In this document: positions 40,909 to 44,549 of the stretch, piece after piece
Layout of the letters: every line of letters starts with the position of its first letter
Position numbering within the stretch: position 1 is the first letter of the stretch
IMG/VR virus record: IMGVR_UViG_3300020467_000008
Location: 1-44,549 of that record
Strand: one strand, 5' to 3'
Source: a virus
DNA: 44,549 nt
Notes under the pieces: model-generated
Told to the model about the DNA's origin: nothing
Databases searched by the model: none
The model's input: only the letters and a program-made list of their open reading frames with translations
Made by a program: the position numbers and the translations under genes

Positions 40909-41296
40909 GCATAATATAAAATCTGGATCTAATATAGAAAGATCTAATGAAAGAATAAAGGAAACTCAAGAGGTATTCACACCACCTGAGTTAGTAGAAT
41001 CTATGATAAATGATATTGATGTTGAATTACTTAAGGATTCTAGCAGTAAATTCCTTGATAATTCAGCAGGGTGTGGCAATTTCTTGGTTGGACTAAAGAA
41101 TCGGTTGATGAACTATCATAGTGAGAAGCATATTCTAAACAATATGTTGTATGCTGTTGAGATAATGCCAGATAATCATAAAGAGTTATGTGCCAGATTG
41201 GGTGTAAGATCTAATCATAAGCATTATGTTTGTGCTGATGCTTTAGAGTATGATTATAGTTTTGGTGAACCTATAGGAGTAGAGCAATTCTTCTAG
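40895..41296 (+). CDS. Adenine methyltransferase, SAM-binding (motif I) half
   Basis: 133 residues, starting MKKNKHNIKSGSNIERSNER with an ATG inside the previous gene. KETQEVFTPPELVESMI looks like motif X. SSKFLDNSAGCGNFLVGLKN is motif I of N6-adenine methyltransferases (Asp-x-Ser-Ala-Gly-Cys-Gly-x-Phe), MLYAVEIMPDNHKEL is motif II, and HYVCADALEYDYSFG is motif III. There is no NPPY. Together with the previous gene the motif order on the DNA is IV, V, then X, I, II, III, a permuted order in two chains. The 3' end is followed by 142 bases containing a terminator. Confidence 0.7.
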   Translation: MKKNKHNIKSGSNIERSNERIKETQEVFTPPELVESMINDIDVELLKDSSSKFLDNSAGCGNFLVGLKNRLMNYHSEKHILNNMLYAVEIMPDNHKELCARLGVRSNHKHYVCADALEYDYSFGEPIGVEQFF

Positions 41297-41383
41297 TGTA
41301 AATTTAAAATACTATACATACCTTTGTATGGATTGTACGGGAAGCTCTATAATTTTTTAAGAAACCAGTGGCAGAACTGGCAC

Positions 41384-41407
41384 AAAATCCCTCAAGGGGT
41401 TTTTTTT
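41384..41407 (+). terminator. Intrinsic terminator before the helicase gene
   Basis: Stem AAAATCCC / GGGGTTTT around loop TCAA (41392-41395; one T-G pair) with T-run to 41407. Upstream, CCAGT...ACTGG near 41366-41382 is a second small hairpin. The helicase -10 box overlaps the end of the T-run. Confidence 0.7.
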
Positions 41408-41408
41408 A

Positions 41409-41417
41409 TGCTATAAT
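41409..41417 (+). promoter_or_regulatory. Extended -10 promoter of the helicase gene
   Basis: TGCTATAAT directly after the terminator T-run, the same extended -10 as at 27090-27098. No good -35 is seen. ATG follows at 41439. Confidence 0.6.
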
Positions 41418-41438
41418 ATATTCATCTGAGAAACATTA

Positions 41439-42596
41439 ATGCCATTACGTCCACACCAAACTGATGCTCTGGATGCTATGGCAACCAATATGAAAGGGCA
41501 GATCATCGTCCCTACAGGCGGTGGTAAGACTATGTGTATGATAGAGGATGCTAAGAGGTCAGGTGGTACTATTGTTGTAGTCGCACCACGCATACTATTA
41601 GCAGAGCAATTATCATCTGAGTTCCTAGAACAGATTGATAATGTATCTGTGATGCACGTACATAGTGGTGAGACACCTCATTATTCATCAACAAAGATTG
41701 AGGATATTTACTTTTGGCATAAGTACACAAGAGGCAATAAGATTATATTTACTACCTATCATTCACTTGATAAGGTCAAAAGATCTACTATTGATGTAGA
41801 TACCACTTACTTTGATGAGGCACATAATAGTGTTCAACGAAACTTTTTCCCTGCTGTGGAACATTTTGCAACTGATTGGTCTAACAGGTGCTTTTTCTTT
41901 ACTGCTACTCCTAAGCATAGCTTTACTGTTAAGAGAGCAGGAATGAATAATAGGGATGTATATGGTGATGTAATTGTTAATGTACCAGCACCTAAGTTAG
42001 TAGATCAAGGATACATCCTACCACCTAAAGTTGAAGTATATAAGAGTCGTTTACTTAGAAAGGATGAGATCTATTCTGAAGTAGAATCAGAGCATATGAT
42101 TAGTGCTATTGATAGATTAAATGTTGATAAGGTTCTTATCTGTGCTAAATCTACCAGACAGATTACTGGTCTGTTATATGCCTCTAAGTTTCAGGATGAA
42201 CTTGCTTGGCGTGGTTACTCATGGATGACTATCACATCAAAAACAGGTGCTATTATTGATGGTGAGAAGGTAGGTAGAGATGAGTTCTTTAATGTTCTCA
42301 ATGCGTGGGGTAAGGATGATGATAAGAAATTTGTGGTATTGCATCATAGCATATTATCAGAGGGTATCAATGTCAAGGGATTAGAGGCAGCGTTGTTTAT
42401 GCGTAATATGGATTACATTACTATCTCTCAAACGATTGGTAGAGTGATCCGCTTGGGAAACCGTCACAAGACACATGGAAAGGTATGTGTTCCTGTGTAT
42501 AATAATGTTGGGATCAGTACTGCACGTAAAGTTGAGGCAGTAGTTGATACCATATTCAACAGGGGTGAACCCGCTATTTCTGTTATTAGAAAATGA
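41439..42596 (+). CDS. SF2 DNA/RNA helicase
   Basis: 385 residues, compact. LRPHQTDALDAM is a Q-like motif; IIVPTGGGKTMCM is Walker A; TTYFDEAHNSVQ is the DEAH box; CFFFTATPKHS is motif III; VVLHHSILSEGINVKGLEAA is motif V; ITISQTIGRVIRLGNRHK is motif VI. It has both RecA-like domains but no extra nuclease domain. It overlaps the next gene by 4 bases (ATGA), so it may work with that putative nuclease. It resembles the translocase half of restriction-type enzymes and differs in size from UvsW. Cellular role is not proven. Confidence 0.85.
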   Translation: MPLRPHQTDALDAMATNMKGQIIVPTGGGKTMCMIEDAKRSGGTIVVVAPRILLAEQLSSEFLEQIDNVSVMHVHSGETPHYSSTKIEDIYFWHKYTRGNKIIFTTYHSLDKVKRSTIDVDTTYFDEAHNSVQRNFFPAVEHFATDWSNRCFFFTATPKHSFTVKRAGMNNRDVYGDVIVNVPAPKLVDQGYILPPKVEVYKSRLLRKDEIYSEVESEHMISAIDRLNVDKVLICAKSTRQITGLLYASKFQDELAWRGYSWMTITSKTGAIIDGEKVGRDEFFNVLNAWGKDDDKKFVVLHHSILSEGINVKGLEAALFMRNMDYITISQTIGRVIRLGNRHKTHGKVCVPVYNNVGISTARKVEAVVDTIFNRGEPAISVIRK

Positions 42597-43111
42597 TTAA
42601 CTTCGACCAATTTGATTTTCCCTCTATCTTTGGTGTGGTTAAGTCCACAGATGGATTAAAGAGGCAACAAACACGCCCACTCAGGGCAGAGGTACAAGAG
42701 ATTGCTATTGCAAAGTATAGTGGTGGTCAATTAAAGTATGTTGGTGATACTGAGAATGGTAGAGACTTCTTAGGTATCCACGATGGACTCTATTATGAGT
42801 CAAAGGGTATGGATGGATTGTTTCTTAAAACAAAACCATATACCAGAGAGGTAACACTTATGAATTTTAAAGGAAGAAACAAAGGGTTGCCTGAAAAGAC
42901 ATTTGATTATATGTTATTGTGGGATACAAAGAATTATACTGCTGGAATATGCAGTTGGGATGCTTGTATGAAGAATACAAAACTCAAAGATGATTCTGTA
43001 TCATTCAAAGTCAACTTTGATGATATTACATTTATTGCAAAGAATGTAGTGCCTGAAGAGAAAGGTGATTTTGGTGCTAAACTTTATAATTTAATTAAAG
43101 AAAGTGTATGA
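42593..43111 (+). CDS. Putative PD-(D/E)XK nuclease-like partner of the helicase
   Basis: 172 residues. LRAEVQEIAIAKYSGG gives a helix with Glu33/Glu36; GRDFLGIHDGLYYESKGMDG gives Asp58 or Asp64, then Glu69-x-Lys71, matching the E...D...E-x-K layout of PD-(D/E)XK enzymes. The later TFDYMLLWDTKNYTAG segment fits the core sheet. Fused functionally to an SF2 helicase by a 4-base gene overlap, it would be the cutting subunit of a two-part complex. The pattern is suggestive, not diagnostic; it could be a non-nuclease DNA-binding protein. Confidence 0.5.
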   Translation: MINFDQFDFPSIFGVVKSTDGLKRQQTRPLRAEVQEIAIAKYSGGQLKYVGDTENGRDFLGIHDGLYYESKGMDGLFLKTKPYTREVTLMNFKGRNKGLPEKTFDYMLLWDTKNYTAGICSWDACMKNTKLKDDSVSFKVNFDDITFIAKNVVPEEKGDFGAKLYNLIKESV

Positions 43112-43284
43112 ATATTAAAGAAGATGAATACATGTCTAGTGATGTGTGGAAAAGAAATATTCCACCAGTTACTAATTTCAAAAGAGGAAGTGCCTACAAT
43201 CAATTTGGTATGTGGGTTATGTGGATTTATTATATTATTGTTGCTATGATGGTAATAAGATTAATCTGGGTATTAAACACATGA
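43108..43284 (+). CDS. Small single-pass membrane protein
   Basis: 58 residues, ATGA overlap with both neighbours (start 43108, stop 43282-43284). The N-terminal half is polar (MNIKEDEYMSSDVWKRNIPP). The C-terminal ~25 residues are hydrophobic and aromatic (MWVMWIYYIIVAMMVIRLIW), one predicted membrane helix. No cleavable signal. Similar tiny membrane proteins in phages include holin-like or exclusion proteins, but no motif decides between them. The double overlap makes a real gene likely. Confidence 0.65.
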   Translation: MNIKEDEYMSSDVWKRNIPPVTNFKRGSAYNQFGMWVMWIYYIIVAMMVIRLIWVLNT

Positions 43285-43817
43285 ATATCTTTGTAACTAA
43301 TCCTGATCCACATAAGTCTGCTACCGAACTACCTGATAAACACGTAGTTAAGATGCCATTAGAGACTTGTCAAATGCTTTCTATTGTATTCTCTCATTGG
43401 TATTATGATTGGGGTGATGATTTAGTTAAAAAGAAAGATGGTAAACCATATTCAGTTGTTAAGGGTGCTTTTCGTAATCATCCTTGTACTCAATGGGCAG
43501 CAAATAGTATATTCAATACTGCTTGGTTGATTCAACATGGATGTGCATTAGCAGATGAGTATTCTTATCGTTATGGTAAGATTCATGGGTGTGCTAATAC
43601 ATTATTTGAAGCAAAGAAAACATTTCATAGAATGGCAGGTGAGGGGATTACTTGCTATTGTATGGTAGAATGGTTCACAAGAGCAATGCCTGATGAGTTT
43701 AAGAAGGATCGAACTATTGATACCTTTACTGCTTATCAAAAGTATATTAACTCTAAGCCTTGGGTTAAGAACAATTATCTGCGTAAACCTGAACGTAAAC
43801 CTCATTGGATTTTATGA
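43281..43817 (+). CDS. Conserved phage protein of unknown function
   Basis: 178 residues; the ATG at 43281 overlaps the previous stop and begins MNIFVTNPDPHKSATELPDK. This N-terminus, then KHVVKMPLETCQMLSI, FRNHPCTQWAANSIFNTAWL and HGCALADEYSYRYGK, matches as I recall a family common in cyanophage genomes with a conserved Asp-Lys-His-Val-Val-Lys and His-Pro-Cys...Trp pattern. These could be active-site residues. Function is not known to me; a DNA-repair or nucleotide role is only a guess. It overlaps the nucleotidyltransferase gene by 4 bases. Confidence 0.7.
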   Translation: MNIFVTNPDPHKSATELPDKHVVKMPLETCQMLSIVFSHWYYDWGDDLVKKKDGKPYSVVKGAFRNHPCTQWAANSIFNTAWLIQHGCALADEYSYRYGKIHGCANTLFEAKKTFHRMAGEGITCYCMVEWFTRAMPDEFKKDRTIDTFTAYQKYINSKPWVKNNYLRKPERKPHWIL

Positions 43818-44275
43818 AAAAAGTTGTATTAGTTACTGGTGGATTTGATCCATTACATAGTGGGCATATTGCTTACTTCAAGGCAGCAAAAGAACTTGGT
43901 GATTCATTATGTGTTGCTGTAAACTCTGATGATTGGTTGACAAGAAAGAAGGGAAAACCTTTTATGAATATAGAAGAAAGAATGGCAGTTCTTAAGGAGT
44001 TAAAGACCCCTGATATTGTAATTGAGTTTAGAGATAAAGATGATAGTGCTTGTGATGCAATTAAGATGGCATTAGAAGTATATGATGAAGTGATCTTTGC
44101 AAATGGTGGAGATAGGAGTAATGAGAATACTCCAGAGTATGAGAGATATAAAGATGATGATAGAGTAACCTTTAAATGGGGTGTTGGAGGAACTGATAAA
44201 ATTAATAGCAGTTCTTGGATACTCAATAGATGGGATAAAAAAGATGAAAACTATCAACCAGCATATTATCAATGA
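43814..44275 (+). CDS. Cytidylyltransferase-like nucleotidyltransferase
   Basis: The ATG at 43814 gives 153 residues. VVLVTGGFDPLHSGHIAYFK carries H15-x-G-H18, the signature of the HIGH superfamily of nucleotidyltransferases (TagD, RfaE C-domain type). GDSLCVAVNSDDWLTRKKGK and PFMNIEERMAVLKEL follow as in that family, and KINSSSWILNRW is the C-terminal Ile-Ser-Ser-Ser-like loop. It would activate a phosphorylated sugar or polyol with NTP. The substrate cannot be read. It lies beside two DNA methyltransferases, so a nucleotide or sugar-donor role for DNA or virion modification is possible. Confidence 0.75.
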   Translation: MKKVVLVTGGFDPLHSGHIAYFKAAKELGDSLCVAVNSDDWLTRKKGKPFMNIEERMAVLKELKTPDIVIEFRDKDDSACDAIKMALEVYDEVIFANGGDRSNENTPEYERYKDDDRVTFKWGVGGTDKINSSSWILNRWDKKDENYQPAYYQ

Positions 44276-44549
44276 GAGACACTATTCTATTTGGAGATTG
44301 TAGAGATACACTTAAAGAGTTTGATGAGAAGGCAAGGATGTGTGTTACATCACCACCTTATTATGGGTTGAGAGATTATGGTGGAGAAAATTCACAGATA
44401 GGACAGGAACAAACTCCAGAAGAGTTTATTGATGAGTTAGTTAAAGTATTCAGGGAGGTGAAAAATGTGCTCACAGATGATGGAACTTGTTGGGTTAATC
44501 TTGGGGATTCTTACTATAATTACAGACCAGGCAGAGGACAAGGATTGGC
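44272..44549 (+). CDS. DNA methyltransferase (N4/N6 type), 5' part
   Basis: Starts at 44272 with an ATGA overlap and is cut by the window end. ILFGDCRDTLKEFDEKARMC then VTSPPYYGLRDYG (T26-S27-P28-P29-Y30) is motif IV of beta-class adenine/cytosine-N4 methyltransferases. TPEEFIDELVKVFREVKNVL, then GTCWVNLGDSYYN, is the usual next segment. The SAM-binding half would lie past base 44549. With the split pair at 40333-41296, this gives two separate methylation activities in the cassette. Confidence 0.85.
   Translation, partial: MRDTILFGDCRDTLKEFDEKARMCVTSPPYYGLRDYGGENSQIGQEQTPEEFIDELVKVFREVKNVLTDDGTCWVNLGDSYYNYRPGRGQGL

Noticed and set aside
41297-41383. Possible tRNA or other RNA gene in the gap before the helicase
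   Set aside because: Only short hairpins (CATAC/GTATG, CCAGT/ACTGG) are seen; no cloverleaf, anticodon arm or T-loop consensus.

Overview
The window is part of a T4-like marine myovirus genome. The evidence is a C-terminal gp32 fragment, followed by homologues of T4 gp53, gp48, gp4, gp54, gp26 and the gp27/gp5 hub, and then a very long block of fibre genes. The DNA is AT-rich, genes overlap or nearly touch, and several transcription units start with a T4-type late -10 box (TATAAATA / CTAAATAG). The style resembles cyanomyoviruses or pelagimyoviruses. No photosynthesis, metabolic or tRNA gene is present that would fix the host. No gene-free stretch exceeds 300 bases.

Layout. 1-426: end of gp32 (+), then a terminator. 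458-3351: a minus-strand block of gp53, gp48, an unknown protein and gp4. 3385-12208: plus-strand tail and hub genes, namely a gp54-like tube initiator, gp26-like, a small gp51-like candidate, two tape-measure-like proteins, a gp27-like hub, a gp5-like OB hub without lysozyme, and a separate beta-helical spike. 12208-24307: repeat-rich fibres, two of them collagen-like, plus three small accessory genes: two 2-oxoglutarate/Fe(II) oxygenases and a Cys-rich ParB-like protein. 24331-29966: a third collagen-like fibre, a small possible chaperone, another 2OG oxygenase, a tiny gene, and a 635-residue enzyme. 30002-40294: a small acidic protein, then three large fibre or adhesin proteins, one ending in an S74 auto-cleaving chaperone. 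40333-44549: a DNA-processing and modification cassette with a two-gene adenine methyltransferase, an SF2 helicase overlapping a putative nuclease, a small membrane protein, an unknown, a nucleotidyltransferase, and a second methyltransferase that runs off the window.

Main discovery candidate. Three collagen-like fibres (Gly-X-Y, mostly Gly-Gln-Lys, with blocks containing Gly-Asn-Pro or Gly-Thr-Pro) sit beside what looks like a complete collagen-modification toolkit. It includes a prolyl-4-hydroxylase-like enzyme, two further 2OG oxygenases, and one polypeptide that joins a GT25 (collagen galactosyltransferase-type) domain, a PLOD-type glycosyltransferase domain and a PLOD-type lysyl hydroxylase domain. 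Lys or Pro directly before Gly is what animal collagen hydroxylases recognise. I infer that the phage hydroxylates and glycosylates its own fibres. Two modifying-enzyme units have sigma70-like promoters instead of the late box used by the fibres, so the enzymes may be made before or alongside their substrates.
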